This document shows positions 33,607 to 43,354 of a stretch of 64,000 nucleotides of DNA, piece by piece. The position numbers and the translations under genes are program-made. The number at the start of each line of letters is the position of its first letter. Positions within the stretch are counted from its first letter, which is position 1. Origin of the DNA: Dactylosporangium aurantiacum (GTDB lineage: Bacteria > Actinomycetota > Actinomycetes > Mycobacteriales > Micromonosporaceae); the NCBI RefSeq assembly GCF_000716715.1, contig NZ_JNYJ01000022.1:184395-248394 (forward strand). Direction: 5' to 3'. The notes under the pieces are model-generated. The model was not told the DNA's origin and made no database searches. It worked only from the letters and a program-made list of their open reading frames with translations.

Positions 33607-35304
33607 TCAGGGGGACTCACCCAGCGTCACGGTGACCTGCTGCTCGGCCCCGTTGCGCTTGATGGTCATCGTGAGCTGATCGCCGACCTTCGCGGCCTGG
33701 ATCGCGTTGATGAGGTCGGTCGCGCCGTTGATCGGCGTGTTGCCGATCTTCGTCACCAGGTCGCCGGTCTTGATGCCCGCCTTGTCGGCCGGCCCGGATG
33801 CCACGACCCCGCCGATCAGGGCGCCGTTGTCGCCGTCGCCCAGCTGCACGCCGAGGTACGGGTGGCTGACCTTCCCGCCCTTCGCCAGCTGGTCGGCGGC
33901 GGACCGGGCCCGGTTCGCGGAGATGGCGAACCCGACGCCGATGTTGCCGTTGCTGTCCTGCCCGGCGGTGAGGATCGCGGTGTTGATGCCGACGACCTCG
34001 CCGGCCAGGTTCACCAGCGCGCCGCCGGAGTTGCCCGGGTTGATCGCCGCGTCGGTCTGGATCGCGTCGGCGATCGACTTCGCGCCCTGCTCCCCCGAGC
34101 TGATCGTGCGGTGCAGCGCGCTGACGATGCCGGCCGTCACCGACCCCTGCAGGCCCAGCGGGCTGCCGACGGCCAGGACGGTGTCACCCACGCGCAGCGC
34201 GTCGCTGTCGCCGAACTTCGCCGCGGTCAGCCCCGACACGTTCTGCGCCTTGATGACCGCGATGTCCCCGGCCGGGTCCGTGCCGACGACCGTGGCGCTG
34301 GCCGTCTTGCCGCTGCTGAACGTCACGGTCAGCTTCGTCGCGCCGGCGACCACGTGGTTGTTGGTGATGATGGTGCCGTCGGCGGTCATGATGACGCCGG
34401 AGCCCTCGCCCTCGCCGGTCGCGATGTCCACGACGCTCGGCAGGACCTTCTCGGCGACCGCACCGACCGACGACCGCTCCAGGTTCGGCGCGGCGTTGCG
34501 GGTGATGACCGTCGTCGGCCCGCCCCCGGGCTCGGCGAAGTTCGTCGCGACCAGGCCACCCCCGAACGCGGACACGACCGCGATGACGACCCCCGCCACG
34601 ATCAGCCCGGCGATCCTGCCGCCCCGCACCGGCTGCGGCTGCGGCCCGTAGCCGGGCTGCGGGTAGCCGGGCTGCCCGGGCTGGCCGAAGTAACCGCCGT
34701 TGTAGTGGTGCTGTCCGCTGTACGGGTGGCCGTTGGCGCCGTGCTGTGCGGTGTACCCGGGCTGCCCGCTCACCGGCGGCTGGCCGGGCGCGGTGACGGC
34801 CGGGAACGCCGCCGTGGTCGACCCGAGCCCGGGCGCCCCGGTCGTCGGGCCGGTCGTCGGGCCGTGCGCGCCGTTCGCCGGGCCGTGCGCCCCCGTCGTG
34901 GGGCCGTTCGTGGGGCCGTTCGTGGGGCCGTGCAGGTTCGCGGTCGTCGGGCCGGTGCCGGGCATGCCGACGGTCGGGGCGGCGCCGGGCGCGGGCGTCG
35001 CCGGGAAGCTCCCGGTCCGCTGCGCGGCGGGCCAGGCCGGTACACCCGGCGCGGGCGGGAACGGCCCGGCCGGCACCCGTGCGGTCGAGCTCTCACCCGG
35101 CCGCGGCTCCCCCGCCGGCCGCGCCCAGATCGGCGCCGGCCCACCGGCCTCGCCCTGCGCCCCGGCGGGCGCCGACACCGGAAGCTCAGAGGTCCCCGGC
35201 GCGCCCTGCGCCCCCGGCGAACCCTCGCCACCCGGCGGCTGGCCAGGCGTCGCAGGTCGTGCGGCGGTGGGCGGTGCGCTCCACTGGCGGTCCTCGTCAC
35301 TCAT
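33607..35304 (-). CDS. Membrane-anchored HtrA/DegP-type serine protease with PDZ domain
   Basis: A 565-residue protein. The first 260 residues are a low-complexity cytoplasmic region rich in Pro, Gly and Thr, including a run of GPTNG/GPTTG units. One membrane helix follows (IAGLIVAGVVIAVVSAFGGGL), then a trypsin-like domain with His in ITNNHVVAGA, Asp in PAGDIAVIKA and Ser in INPGNSGGAL, and a C-terminal PDZ domain (PYLGVQLGD ... DKAGIKTGDLVTKI). It should face outside the membrane and act in envelope protein quality control. The ATG at 35304 has AAGGTGG five bases upstream. Confidence 0.95.
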   Translation of the reverse strand: MSDEDRQWSAPPTAARPATPGQPPGGEGSPGAQGAPGTSELPVSAPAGAQGEAGGPAPIWARPAGEPRPGESSTARVPAGPFPPAPGVPAWPAAQRTGSFPATPAPGAAPTVGMPGTGPTTANLHGPTNGPTNGPTTGAHGPANGAHGPTTGPTTGAPGLGSTTAAFPAVTAPGQPPVSGQPGYTAQHGANGHPYSGQHHYNGGYFGQPGQPGYPQPGYGPQPQPVRGGRIAGLIVAGVVIAVVSAFGGGLVATNFAEPGGGPTTVITRNAAPNLERSSVGAVAEKVLPSVVDIATGEGEGSGVIMTADGTIITNNHVVAGATKLTVTFSSGKTASATVVGTDPAGDIAVIKAQNVSGLTAAKFGDSDALRVGDTVLAVGSPLGLQGSVTAGIVSALHRTISSGEQGAKSIADAIQTDAAINPGNSGGALVNLAGEVVGINTAILTAGQDSNGNIGVGFAISANRARSAADQLAKGGKVSHPYLGVQLGDGDNGALIGGVVASGPADKAGIKTGDLVTKIGNTPINGATDLINAIQAAKVGDQLTMTIKRNGAEQQVTVTLGESP

Positions 35305-35741
35305 GATGTCCACCTTGCACAGCGCACCTCCGCCGAAACTGGACTTATCCTGGGAACTCCCCGTGAGCCACAGACCACACCCCGGTCCGTAGCCCGTCAC
35401 ACAGTGTGCCCGACCCTACGCTGTGCCAGTGCTGATCGACTGGCCCCAGGTCCGCGCCGCTGGAGCCGGCCCTGACCCCGGCGGTGGCAGTGGTACGTGC
35501 ACTGGCTCGTGACGGCGGAGGCGGCGGCCGGGTGAGCCCGGGTGCGTGCGCATCGACGGGTGCCGCGGGAAGTTGCCGTTTCGTCGCGGAGTGGTGGGGA
35601 ACTGCCGCCTGAGCGTGCACGTCCTTGTCGGGGCACCGCGTCCCTCGACGGGCGTCAGCCGCCGGGGTGAGCCGGGCGGCCACTGCGAAGCGCGCCCCAC
35701 CGGTCGGTAGCGGCCGAGGGCCGCTGCGAGGAGGAGCCAGC
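35305..35741. other. Divergent intergenic region of about 440 bp
   Basis: It holds the promoters of the leftward HtrA gene and the rightward Clp ATPase gene. I see no HspR-type inverted repeat (CTTGAGT-N7-ACTCAAG) or CIRCE element. The 5-bp arms CAGTG/CACTG near 35491-35508 are the only symmetrical element noted. No gene is supported. Confidence 0.4.
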
Positions 35742-38318
35742 GTGACGTACGGATACTGGCCGGGTGAGCCGGAGCCGGAGAGCCCGTTCGACGACCTGAT
35801 CGCCCGGTTCTTCGGCGGGCCGGCCCAGCGGTCGGCGGGCCGGATCGACCTCAGCCGCCTGATGAGCCAGGAGGCGCGCGACCTGGTGGTGGAGGCCGCT
35901 CGGTACGCGGCCGGCGCCGGGGAGGAGGACCTGGACACGGTGCACCTGCTCTGGGCGATCCTGCAGCGCGAGCCGTTGCGCCAGGTGCTCGCCAGGGCCG
36001 GGGCCGACCCGGGTGCGCTGGTGCAGGCGCTGCAGGCGAGGCCGCCGCGCGGGCCGTCCCGGCAGCTGACCGGCACCCAGACCCTGACGCCGGCGACGAA
36101 ACGGGTGCTGCTGCAGGCGCACCAGCTGTCCCGGGCGGGCGGCGCGTCGTACATCGGGCCGGAGCACATCCTGGTGGCGCTCGCGCTGAACCCGCAGACG
36201 ACGGGCGGTGAGCTGCTGGCCGGGCAGCGGGTGACGCCGGAAGGGCTGCGCGACGCCGTCAACCAGCCGGCGGCGGGCACGGGCACCGGCATGAGTGGCG
36301 GGAGCCGGGGCGGCGGGCAGCGGGGCAGCACGCCCACGCTGGACCGGTACGGCAGTGACCTCACCGCGTCCGCGCGGGAAGGGCGGGTCGACCCCGTCAT
36401 CGGCCGGGCGACCGAGATCGACCAGTGCGTCGAGGTGCTCGCCCGGCGTACCAAGAACAACCCGGTGCTGATCGGTGAGGCCGGTGTCGGCAAGACCGCG
36501 ATCGCGGAGGGGCTCGCCCAGCGCATCGTGGACGGCGACGTGCCGCGCACGCTGGCCGGCAAGCGCCTGGTGCAGCTGGACCTGACGGGGCTGGTGGCCG
36601 GCACCCGGTACCGGGGCGACTTCGAGGAGCGGGTGAAGGCGGTCATCGACGAGGTGCGCGAGCACTCCGACGAGCTGGTCCTGTTCATCGACGAGATCCA
36701 CACGGTGGTCGGCACCGGCGGCGGGGAGGGCGGGGGCGCCGATGCGGCGAACATGCTCAAGCCCGCGCTCGCCCGCGGCGAGCTGCACATCATGGGCGCG
36801 ACCACGCTGGACGAGTACCGCCGCTACATCGAGAAGGACGCCGCGCTGGAGCGGCGCTTCCAACCCATCCTGGTCCCCGAGCCGTCGGTGCCGGACACCG
36901 TGGAGATCCTGCGCGGGCTGCGGGACCGGTACGAGGCGCATCACGGCGTACGGTTCACCGACGAGAGCCTGGTGGCGGCGGCGGAGCTGGCCGACCGGTA
37001 CCTCACCGACCGGTTCCTGCCGGACAAGGCGATCGACCTCATCGACCAGGCCGGCGCTCGGGTGCAGCTGCGCATGCACGCCCCGGCCACCGACACCCGC
37101 GACCTCGAGCAGCGGCTGGAGCAGCTGGTCCGGGACAAGGACCAGGCGGTCGCGCAGGAGCAGTACGAGCGTGCGACCGCGCTGCGCGACCAGATCACCG
37201 AGGTGCGCGGCGAGATCGAGCGGGCGGTGACCGGACCCGCCCCGGTGGCCCAGGTGACGCCGGGGGACATCGCCGAGGTGGTGTCCCGCGCCACCGGCAT
37301 CCCGGCCGCCCAGCTGACCGAGGAGGAGCGGATCCGGCTCAGCAACCTGGAGGGGCGGCTGCACGAGCGGCTGATCGGGCAGCAGCACGCGGTGCAGGCG
37401 GTGGCGCAGGCCGTGCGCCGGTCCCGGGCCGGGCTGGGCGACCCCGGCCGGCCGATCGGCAGCTTCCTGTTCCTCGGCCCGACCGGCGTGGGCAAGACGG
37501 AACTGGCCCGGGCGCTCGCCGAGGCCCTGTTCGGCGACGACAGCCGCATGGTCCGGCTGGACATGAGCGAGTTCCAGGAGCGGCACACCGTCAGCCGGCT
37601 GGTCGGCGCGCCGCCCGGGTACGTCGGCTATGACGAGGCGGGGCAGCTGACCGAGGCGGTGCGGCGGCGCCCGTACAGCGTCGTGCTGCTCGACGAGATC
37701 GAGAAGGCCCACCCGGACGTGTTCAACCTGCTGCTGCAGGTGCTGGACGACGGGCGGCTCACCGACAGCCAGGGCCGCACCGTCAGCTTCCGCAACACCG
37801 TGGTGATCATGACCAGCAACCTGGGTTCGGAGCTGATCACCGCCGGTGGGCAGGCGCTGGGCTTCACCGCGGACGCCTCCGCCGACGCCTCCGCCGAGGC
37901 GGACGACCGTGAGGTCCGCGAGCGCATCCTGCGCCGGCTCCGGCAGGACCTGCGCCCCGAGTTCGTCAACCGCATCGACGAGATCGTCATCTTCTCCCAG
38001 CTCACCACCGACCAGCTCGCCGAGATCACCGGGCTGCTGCTGGAGCAGACCCGGCGCCGCCTGCACGCGCAGGACGTGACGGTCGAGTTCACCGACGCCG
38101 CGGTGCGCTGGATCGCCGAGCACGGGTTCGAGCCTGAGTTCGGCGCCCGGCCGATGCGGCGCACGATCCAGCGGGAGGTCGACAACCGGCTGTCGGAGAT
38201 GCTGCTGGACGGGCGGCTCGAACGCGGGCAGCGGGTGCGGGTCGACGTCGCGGGCGACGCGCTGGACTTCGACGTGACCGAGGCGGGGGCGGACAAGGCG
38301 GCGGCCGGCATCCGGTGA
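35742..38318 (+). CDS. ClpC/ClpB-type AAA+ unfoldase
   Basis: An 858-residue class I Clp ATPase. The N domain (about residues 35-200) is followed by AAA-1 with Walker [11 protein letters not shown] and Walker B LFIDEIH, a short middle region with a UVR-like segment ([21 protein letters not shown]) and AAA-2 with Walker [11 protein letters not shown] and Walker [12 protein letters not shown]. The short middle region points to ClpC rather than ClpB. The LGF tripeptide in [10 protein letters not shown] lies where ClpC proteins carry the ClpP-binding loop. The GTG at 35742 has a strong GAGGAG site. It is shorter and more divergent at the N terminus than housekeeping ClpC1, so it may be a second copy. 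Confidence 0.92.
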   Translation: MTYGYWPGEPEPESPFDDLIARFFGGPAQRSAGRIDLSRLMSQEARDLVVEAARYAAGAGEEDLDTVHLLWAILQREPLRQVLARAGADPGALVQALQARPPRGPSRQLTGTQTLTPATKRVLLQAHQLSRAGGASYIGPEHILVALALNPQTTGGELLAGQRVTPEGLRDAVNQPAAGTGTGMSGGSRGGGQRGSTPTLDRYGSDLTASAREGRVDPVIGRATEIDQCVEVLARRTKNNPVLIGEAGVGKTAIAEGLAQRIVDGDVPRTLAGKRLVQLDLTGLVAGTRYRGDFEERVKAVIDEVREHSDELVLFIDEIHTVVGTGGGEGGGADAANMLKPALARGELHIMGATTLDEYRRYIEKDAALERRFQPILVPEPSVPDTVEILRGLRDRYEAHHGVRFTDESLVAAAELADRYLTDRFLPDKAIDLIDQAGARVQLRMHAPATDTRDLEQRLEQLVRDKDQAVAQEQYERATALRDQITEVRGEIERAVTGPAPVAQVTPGDIAEVVSRATGIPAAQLTEEERIRLSNLEGRLHERLIGQQHAVQAVAQAVRRSRAGLGDPGRPIGSFLFLGPTGVGKTELARALAEALFGDDSRMVRLDMSEFQERHTVSRLVGAPPGYVGYDEAGQLTEAVRRRPYSVVLLDEIEKAHPDVFNLLLQVLDDGRLTDSQGRTVSFRNTVVIMTSNLGSELITAGGQALGFTADASADASAEADDREVRERILRRLRQDLRPEFVNRIDEIVIFSQLTTDQLAEITGLLLEQTRRRLHAQDVTVEFTDAAVRWIAEHGFEPEFGARPMRRTIQREVDNRLSEMLLDGRLERGQRVRVDVAGDALDFDVTEAGADKAAAGIR

Positions 38319-38353
38319 CACGCGGGCGCGCCCCGCACCGCGGCCGGAAAGCG

Positions 38354-38387
38354 GGACGCCCCGCCGGGGGTGGCCGGCGGGGCGTCC
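38354..38387. terminator. Bidirectional hairpin terminator
   Basis: GGACGCCCCGCCGG and CCGGCGGGGCGTCC form a perfect 14-bp stem with the loop GGGTGG between the convergent Clp gene (ends 38318) and methyltransferase gene (ends 38405). Confidence 0.85.
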
Positions 38388-38404
38388 GGTGTCGTCCCAG
38401 GGGG

Positions 38405-39727
38405 TTACGGGGTCCAGTCCGGGCGGAGGGGGAACGAGGACTCGCCGAGGCGCGTGGTCTTCGTGGCGAGGATCTGGTGCAGCTGGATCTGGTTGCGCTC
38501 GAAGGCGTACCGGGAGCCGGCCATGTAGAGCCCCCACACGCGGGCGGTGCCGATGCCGACCTCGTCGACGCAGGCGTCCCAGTGCTCGACGAGGTTACGG
38601 TTCCAGCCGGCGAGGGTGTGCGCGTAGTGCACGCGCAGGTTCTCCTCGTGCTGCACCTCGAAGGCCGCGTCGTGCACGGCGGAGACGAGCTTGCCCGGGC
38701 TGGCCAGCTCGCCGTCGGGGAAGACGTACCGGTCGATGAACGCGCCGGGCCGGTGCGACGTGCGGTTGTCCGAGCGGGTGATGCAGTGGTTGAGCAGCCG
38801 CCCGCCGGGCTTGAGCCGGTCGCGCAGGGTCTTGAAGTACACCGGGTAGTTGCGCAGGCCGATGTGCTCGGTGAGGCCGATGGAGCTGATCGCGTCGAAG
38901 TGCTCCAGCGGCGCGTCGCGGTAGTCCAGGTGACGGACCTCGGCGAGGTGGGACAGGCCCTCGCGCTCGATCGCCGCCTGCGCCCACGCGGCCTGCTCGC
39001 GGGACAGGGTCACGCCGAGGGCCTTGACGCCGTACTCGCGGGCCGCGTGCCGGACCATGCCGCCCCAGCCGCAGCCGACGTCCAGCAGCCGCATGCCGGG
39101 CTTGAGCGCGAGCTTGCCGGCGACCAGGTCGTACTTGTTGGCCTGGGCCTGCTCGAGGGTGTCGCTCGGGGAACGGAACACCGCGCAGGTGTAGGTCATC
39201 GACGGCCCGAGGACCTTCTCGTAGAAGGCGTTGGAGACGTCGTAGTGGTGGTGGATCGCCTCGGCGTCGCGGCCGCGGCCGTGCCGCAGCCCCTGCAGGG
39301 TCCGCTTCCAGTTGGGCACGTGCTCCTGCGGCGGGGGCGGCGGCGGGCGCAGCCGCTCCCAGCCGAGGCCGCGGACCAGCCGCAGCGCGTCGGCCGGCGA
39401 CGGCATCCGCAGCTGCAGGCCGCCGTCGCCGAGGACCTTGAGCGCCTCGTACGGGTCGCCCGGGTGCACGCCGCGCAGCTCGAGGTCACCGGTCACGTAC
39501 GCGCGGGCCATGCCGAGGTCGCCGGGGGCGGTGAGCAGGTAGGACAGCCCGCGCTCGGAGGCGACGTGCAGGCCGATCGCCGCCGTCTCGGGGCCGACCG
39601 CGCTGCCGTCGTACGCGGTGATGCGCACGGCGGGCTCGCCGTTGGTGACGGCACGGACGATGTCCGCGACGGTGGGCATCGGCGGCCGCTGCCGCGGCGC
39701 CGAGGAACGTTTGTTGGTGATGGTCAT
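38405..39727 (-). CDS. tmsB: Fatty-acyl-phospholipid SAM methyltransferase, TmsB/CFA-synthase type
   Basis: A 440-residue protein of the cyclopropane-fatty-acid synthase family. The SAM motif is RLLDVGCGWGGMVRHA, preceded by HHHYDVSNAFYEKVLGPSMTYTCA and followed by the active-site region SIGLTEHIGLRNYPVYF. It overlaps the upstream FAD oxidoreductase gene by 4 bp (ATGA). This two-gene order matches tmsA-tmsB, in which TmsB methylenates the double bond of oleoyl phospholipids at C10 and TmsA reduces the product to 10-methylstearate (tuberculostearate). Such branched acids are typical of many actinomycetes. A plain CFA synthase is the alternative. Confidence 0.82.
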   Translation of the reverse strand: MTITNKRSSAPRQRPPMPTVADIVRAVTNGEPAVRITAYDGSAVGPETAAIGLHVASERGLSYLLTAPGDLGMARAYVTGDLELRGVHPGDPYEALKVLGDGGLQLRMPSPADALRLVRGLGWERLRPPPPPPQEHVPNWKRTLQGLRHGRGRDAEAIHHHYDVSNAFYEKVLGPSMTYTCAVFRSPSDTLEQAQANKYDLVAGKLALKPGMRLLDVGCGWGGMVRHAAREYGVKALGVTLSREQAAWAQAAIEREGLSHLAEVRHLDYRDAPLEHFDAISSIGLTEHIGLRNYPVYFKTLRDRLKPGGRLLNHCITRSDNRTSHRPGAFIDRYVFPDGELASPGKLVSAVHDAAFEVQHEENLRVHYAHTLAGWNRNLVEHWDACVDEVGIGTARVWGLYMAGSRYAFERNQIQLHQILATKTTRLGESSFPLRPDWTP

Positions 39728-41100
39728 CGTCGCCCCACAACCTTGTCGTAGAGGTCGGTCAGTCGGTGCTGCGGGTCGTAACGGTCCTTCGCGGCGCGGT
39801 ACGCGGCGGCACCGTAGAGCCGGTCGAAGGTCTCCCGGTCGTAGTACGCGTCGGAGTACAGCGACTTGTGGCCGCCGAGCTCGGACACCTTGGCTTCGAT
39901 CGCCCGGTTGACGTCACCGTCGGCGGCGCCGGGCACGATCGGGACGGTGCCCCAGAAGCCGACGTTCACGTACGGCTCGCCGGCGTGCATCGGATACAGC
40001 GGCCAGGTCGTGCCGGAGCGCAGCCGCAGCGGGCACAGCCAGATCGGCGCCATCGGCACGTGCTCGGCGAACCAGTGCAGGAACTTGCCGGTCAGCGCCA
40101 GGGGCAGTTCGACGTCCTGCACCACCCGCTCCCGGTCCGGGTTGCCCCGCCAGCGGTCGACCCGCGCGGCGAAGCCGTACCGGTTCTCCAGCCGCACGAT
40201 GCGGTGGTAGACGTCGCTGCGGCGCAGCCGGGTCGGCCACAGCCGGCGCACGACGGGCTGCTGCGCGCCGAACGCGGCCGAGCACCAGAACCAGTCGGTG
40301 TCCCACCGCCACAGGTAGTCGTAGGCGGTGAGCCGGTCGGTCGCCTTGGACCGCAGCGACTGGTAGTAGATCGCCTGGCCGGTGTAGTCACTGGTCGGGC
40401 CCGCGCCACCGAACCGGCCCAGCACCAGGTAGGACTCCTGCGGCCGGAACATGACGCCGTCCATGACGTCGACGTCCTCGCCCTCCCACCGCCCGGTGCG
40501 CATCACCTCACCGACGGCCTCCAGGAGGTCCTCGACGTCGTCGAATCGGATGTTGCGCAGCGCGACCTGGGCGGCGATCGGCTGCAGCTCGATGCGCAGG
40601 CGGGTGGCGTACCCCAGGCTGCCCAGCGAGTTGGGGAACGCGGCGAACAGCTCGGCGTGCTCGTTGTCCGGGCGGGCGGTCACGATCTCACCGGCGCCGG
40701 TGAGGATGTCCAGCTCGATCACCGACTCGTGCGGCAGCCCGTGCCGCCACGACGTGGCCTCGATGCCGAGGCCGGTGACCGCACCGCCGAGCGTGATGGT
40801 GCGCAGCTGCGGCACCACCAGCGGCATCAGCCCGTGCGGCAGGGTCGCGTCGACGAGGTCCTCGTACGTGCACATGCCCTGCACGTCGGCGGTGCGGCCG
40901 AGCGGGTCGACCTCGACGACGCCGTCGAGGCCGCTCACGTCCAGGCCGGCGGGTCCGGCCGCGGATCTCGGGCGGAACAGGTTGGATGTCTTCTTCGCCA
41001 GGCGGACCGGGCTGCCGTCCGGCACCGCGTCGTACGAGGCACGCAGCGCGGCCACCGCCCGCTCGTGCTCCGGTCTCCCCTTAGGGTTGATCCGTCTCAC
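39724..41100 (-). CDS. tmsA: FAD-binding oxidoreductase, TmsA type (10-methylene fatty acid reductase)
   Basis: A 458-residue protein with a PCMH-type FAD domain: VVEVDPLGRTADVQGMCTYEDLVDATLPHGLMP and ITLGGAVTGLGIEATSWRHGLPHESV are typical of this fold, and the C terminus (YDPQHRLTDLYDKVV) is the usual cap. It resembles the DHCR24-like reductase paired with the lipid methyltransferase in 10-methyl fatty acid synthesis. The GTG at 41100 is fixed by an exceptionally long Shine-Dalgarno match (41103-41116). Translation is coupled to tmsB. The substrate is inferred from gene order. Confidence 0.85.
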   Translation of the reverse strand: MRRINPKGRPEHERAVAALRASYDAVPDGSPVRLAKKTSNLFRPRSAAGPAGLDVSGLDGVVEVDPLGRTADVQGMCTYEDLVDATLPHGLMPLVVPQLRTITLGGAVTGLGIEATSWRHGLPHESVIELDILTGAGEIVTARPDNEHAELFAAFPNSLGSLGYATRLRIELQPIAAQVALRNIRFDDVEDLLEAVGEVMRTGRWEGEDVDVMDGVMFRPQESYLVLGRFGGAGPTSDYTGQAIYYQSLRSKATDRLTAYDYLWRWDTDWFWCSAAFGAQQPVVRRLWPTRLRRSDVYHRIVRLENRYGFAARVDRWRGNPDRERVVQDVELPLALTGKFLHWFAEHVPMAPIWLCPLRLRSGTTWPLYPMHAGEPYVNVGFWGTVPIVPGAADGDVNRAIEAKVSELGGHKSLYSDAYYDRETFDRLYGAAAYRAAKDRYDPQHRLTDLYDKVVGRR

Positions 41101-41102
41101 TC

Positions 41103-41116
41103 GATCACCTCCTTTC
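41103..41116 (-). promoter_or_regulatory. Extended Shine-Dalgarno sequence of tmsA
   Basis: On the coding strand GAAAGGAGGTGATC is complementary to the last 14 bases of a typical 16S rRNA 3' end (GATCACCTCCTTTC). It lies two bases before the GTG start by its outer edge, with the GGAGG core about eight bases away. Such length is far beyond other sites in the window. Confidence 0.8.
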
Positions 41117-41135
41117 CTGTGAAGGTCCCCGTGAC

Positions 41136-41208
41136 CTTGCACATTCCAGGTGCTCAAGAGTTGAAACTTGCACATTCGGCAAGATCAACCAACAGCTGGT
41201 GATCAACC
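41136..41208. promoter_or_regulatory. Direct repeats upstream of tmsA
   Basis: CTTGCACATTC occurs at 41136-41146 and 41167-41177, 31 bp apart (about three helical turns). GATCAACC occurs at 41183-41190 and 41201-41208, 18 bp apart. They lie in the tmsA upstream region and could be regulator sites or promoter elements. Confidence 0.4.
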
Positions 41209-41255
41209 TCACGGCACGCGGCGGTAACTTGACTTAGCGTCCGGCGCGTGCGCGT

Positions 41256-42635
41256 TCAGACCGCGACCGGCGCCGCCGTCCCGGCCGTGGCGGCCGACTC
41301 GACCAGCAGGGCCTCGATGCCGCGCAGGTGCGCCTCCACCGCGGCGGCCGGCAGCACCGACGTGTCGGCGAACAGGGTGAGGTCCAGGCTGCCGGGGACC
41401 GCGTTGACGTGCAGGAAGTAGCGCGCGCCGTAGTGCTCGACGCGCTCCCAGCGCAGCCGGGTCGCGGGCAGCAGCGCCTCGATCGCGGCGGCCGTCACCG
41501 CCTCCCCCGCCGCGACCGGGGTCTGCGCGTCGAAGCGGCGGTCGTTGAACGACGCGGAGAGGTCGACCTCGCCGCCGCGGGCCGCGCCGACCGCCGCGAC
41601 GAGGTCGTCGAGGGCCGCCGGGTCGTACTGGGCGTGCAGGTACGCCTGCAGCGACGCCCGCATCGCCCGCTGGACGACCACCGGGAAGGGTTCCGCCCCG
41701 CCCACGTCCACCACGCACAGCCCGTCCTGGGACGCCGGCCCGACCGATCCGGCGAGCCCGGGGCGGAACCGGTTGCTCACGATCACCTGCAGCACCGCCT
41801 CGCGGGCGCCGGTCTGCCGGGCCAGCTGCACGGCGGCCGCGGCGAGGATCACCGCCGAGGTGCTCACCTGCTCCCGGCCGGCGAGCCGGGTGACGGCGAG
41901 GTCCCCCGCGGGTGAGCTGAGCGTGGCGGCCCAGAACGGCGGCTCACCCTCGGCGCGCACCCCGCCGTCCGGGAACCGCCGCAGCGGCACCCGGTGCAGG
42001 TGCCGCGACCAGTACCGCAGCGCCTTGCCGCTCTGCCGGCGGCCCGCCTCGGACCGCTGGTGCAGGGCCTGGTCGTACGGCTGCCGGTCGTCGGCCTCGG
42101 CGAGCGGCTCGCCGCGCAGGCACAGCACGACGTCGCGCACGAGCGCGGTCAGCCCGCCGCGGTCGGTGACCAGGTGGCAGATGCCGAACACGGCGTGCGT
42201 GACGACGTCGCCGACCAGCACCGCACCGGCGCGCAGCGGCCACTCGTGCGGGTAGTCGTACGCGGGCTGCGTGAGGCGCGCCTGCAACGCCGTCGCCTCG
42301 GCGGCGGCGGTCGCGGCGGTCGCCTCGACGACGTGCACCTCGATCGTGCCGGTGGCGGCGAGCACCTGCTGCGGCACGCCGCCGGCGTCGGCCCGGACCC
42401 GGGTGCGCAGCGACTCGTGGCGCTCCACGACGGTGCGCACGGTATCGGTGATGCGCGACAGCGGCGTGCCGGAGGAGATGCCCTCGCCCTCCAGGTCGGT
42501 CACCCAGCTCATGTTGAGCGCCGCGTCGTCGGGCACCATCCGCTGGATGGCCCGCCAGATCGCGACCTGTCCCCAGCTCAGCGCGCAGGTCCCGCCCCGG
42601 CTGCCGCTGAACTCGACCAGCGTCCGCTCCGTCAT
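41256..42635 (-). CDS. Stand-alone condensation-domain-like acyltransferase
   Basis: A 459-residue protein related to the condensation-like protein at 6435-7823: both have a CALSWGQVAIWR/PLSWGQQEIWR N terminus, an active-site CHLVTD motif and a NRFRPGL/NRFRRGL segment. Here the motif reads CHLVTDR, with Arg replacing the Gly of HHxxxDG. The catalytic His is retained. It sits alone between the TmsA gene and a TetR gene on the same strand, with no carrier protein nearby. It may acylate a free amine or alcohol, or act with the locus at the left end of the window. Confidence 0.78.
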   Translation of the reverse strand: MTERTLVEFSGSRGGTCALSWGQVAIWRAIQRMVPDDAALNMSWVTDLEGEGISSGTPLSRITDTVRTVVERHESLRTRVRADAGGVPQQVLAATGTIEVHVVEATAATAAAEATALQARLTQPAYDYPHEWPLRAGAVLVGDVVTHAVFGICHLVTDRGGLTALVRDVVLCLRGEPLAEADDRQPYDQALHQRSEAGRRQSGKALRYWSRHLHRVPLRRFPDGGVRAEGEPPFWAATLSSPAGDLAVTRLAGREQVSTSAVILAAAAVQLARQTGAREAVLQVIVSNRFRPGLAGSVGPASQDGLCVVDVGGAEPFPVVVQRAMRASLQAYLHAQYDPAALDDLVAAVGAARGGEVDLSASFNDRRFDAQTPVAAGEAVTAAAIEALLPATRLRWERVEHYGARYFLHVNAVPGSLDLTLFADTSVLPAAAVEAHLRGIEALLVESAATAGTAAPVAV

Positions 42636-42687
42636 CGTTGGAATCCAAGCGGCGTAATCAACAACAGTCAATATATGGCCGTCCCGA

Positions 42688-43245
42688 CTATGGGCCGCGC
42701 AGCCCGTCGAAGAGCAGCCCGAGGGCACGGTCGCGCAGCGCGTCGTCCCACTGGTTGCGCTCCGCGCCCAGGCACGCCGCGCCGAGCAGGGCGAGCAGCT
42801 CGGGCATCGCGAGGTCCGCGCGGACCCCGCCGGCCGCCTGGGCCCGCCGCAGCAGCGCCTCGATCGCGGCGCGCAGCTGCCCGCCGACCGCGCCCAGGCC
42901 GGCCTTCGGGTCCAGCCCGGCGCCGGACACCTCGTCGGCGAGGGCCTTCTTGCGGGCCGAGACGTCCACGACCCGGGTGAAGAACGTGAAGAACGCCGCC
43001 GCCGGGTCGTCGGCGGCCAGCAGCGGCCCGGCGGACTCGGCCAGGCGGCGCACCCGGTCCACCACGATCGCCTGCAGCAGGGCCTCACGGGTCGGGAAGT
43101 GCCGGTAGATGGTGCCGAGGCCGACACCGGCCCGCTCGGCGACCGCCCGCATCGACACAGCGGCGCCGTCGCGGGCCAGCACCTCCTCGGCCGCCTCGAG
43201 GACCCGCTGCCTGTTGCGTTCGGCGTCGGCTCGCACGCACACCAC
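42688..43245 (-). CDS. TetR-family transcriptional regulator
   Basis: A 185-residue TetR protein with the DNA-binding region AAEEVLARDGAAVSMRAVAERAGVGLGTIYRHFPTREALLQ. Several GTG codons (43245, 43242, 43236) could start it; none has a strong ribosome site. It is divergent from an aldo/keto reductase gene, and two copies of a 16-bp palindrome lie between them. The condensation-like gene downstream may be part of its transcript. Confidence 0.92.
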   Translation of the reverse strand: MVCVRADAERNRQRVLEAAEEVLARDGAAVSMRAVAERAGVGLGTIYRHFPTREALLQAIVVDRVRRLAESAGPLLAADDPAAAFFTFFTRVVDVSARKKALADEVSGAGLDPKAGLGAVGGQLRAAIEALLRRAQAAGGVRADLAMPELLALLGAACLGAERNQWDDALRDRALGLLFDGLRGP

Positions 43246-43259
43246 CCGTCGTTGACAAG

Positions 43260-43275
43260 CGGAACACCTGTTCCG
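43260..43275. promoter_or_regulatory. TetR-type operator, first copy
   Basis: CGGAACACCTGTTCCG is a palindrome with one central mismatch pair. It lies 15 bp upstream of the TetR start and is followed by TATCG, as is the second copy 33 bp away. Confidence 0.75.
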
Positions 43276-43292
43276 TATCGTCGGCCATCATG

Positions 43293-43308
43293 CGGAACAC
43301 GTGTTCCG
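43293..43308. promoter_or_regulatory. TetR-type operator, second copy
   Basis: CGGAACACGTGTTCCG is a perfect 16-bp palindrome, 33 bp from the first copy (three helical turns, same face). It lies about 45 bp upstream of the reductase start. Confidence 0.78.
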
Positions 43309-43354
43309 TATCGCTGCGATCATACGGGGGACCGACATGAGCGGAGGTGGCAGC

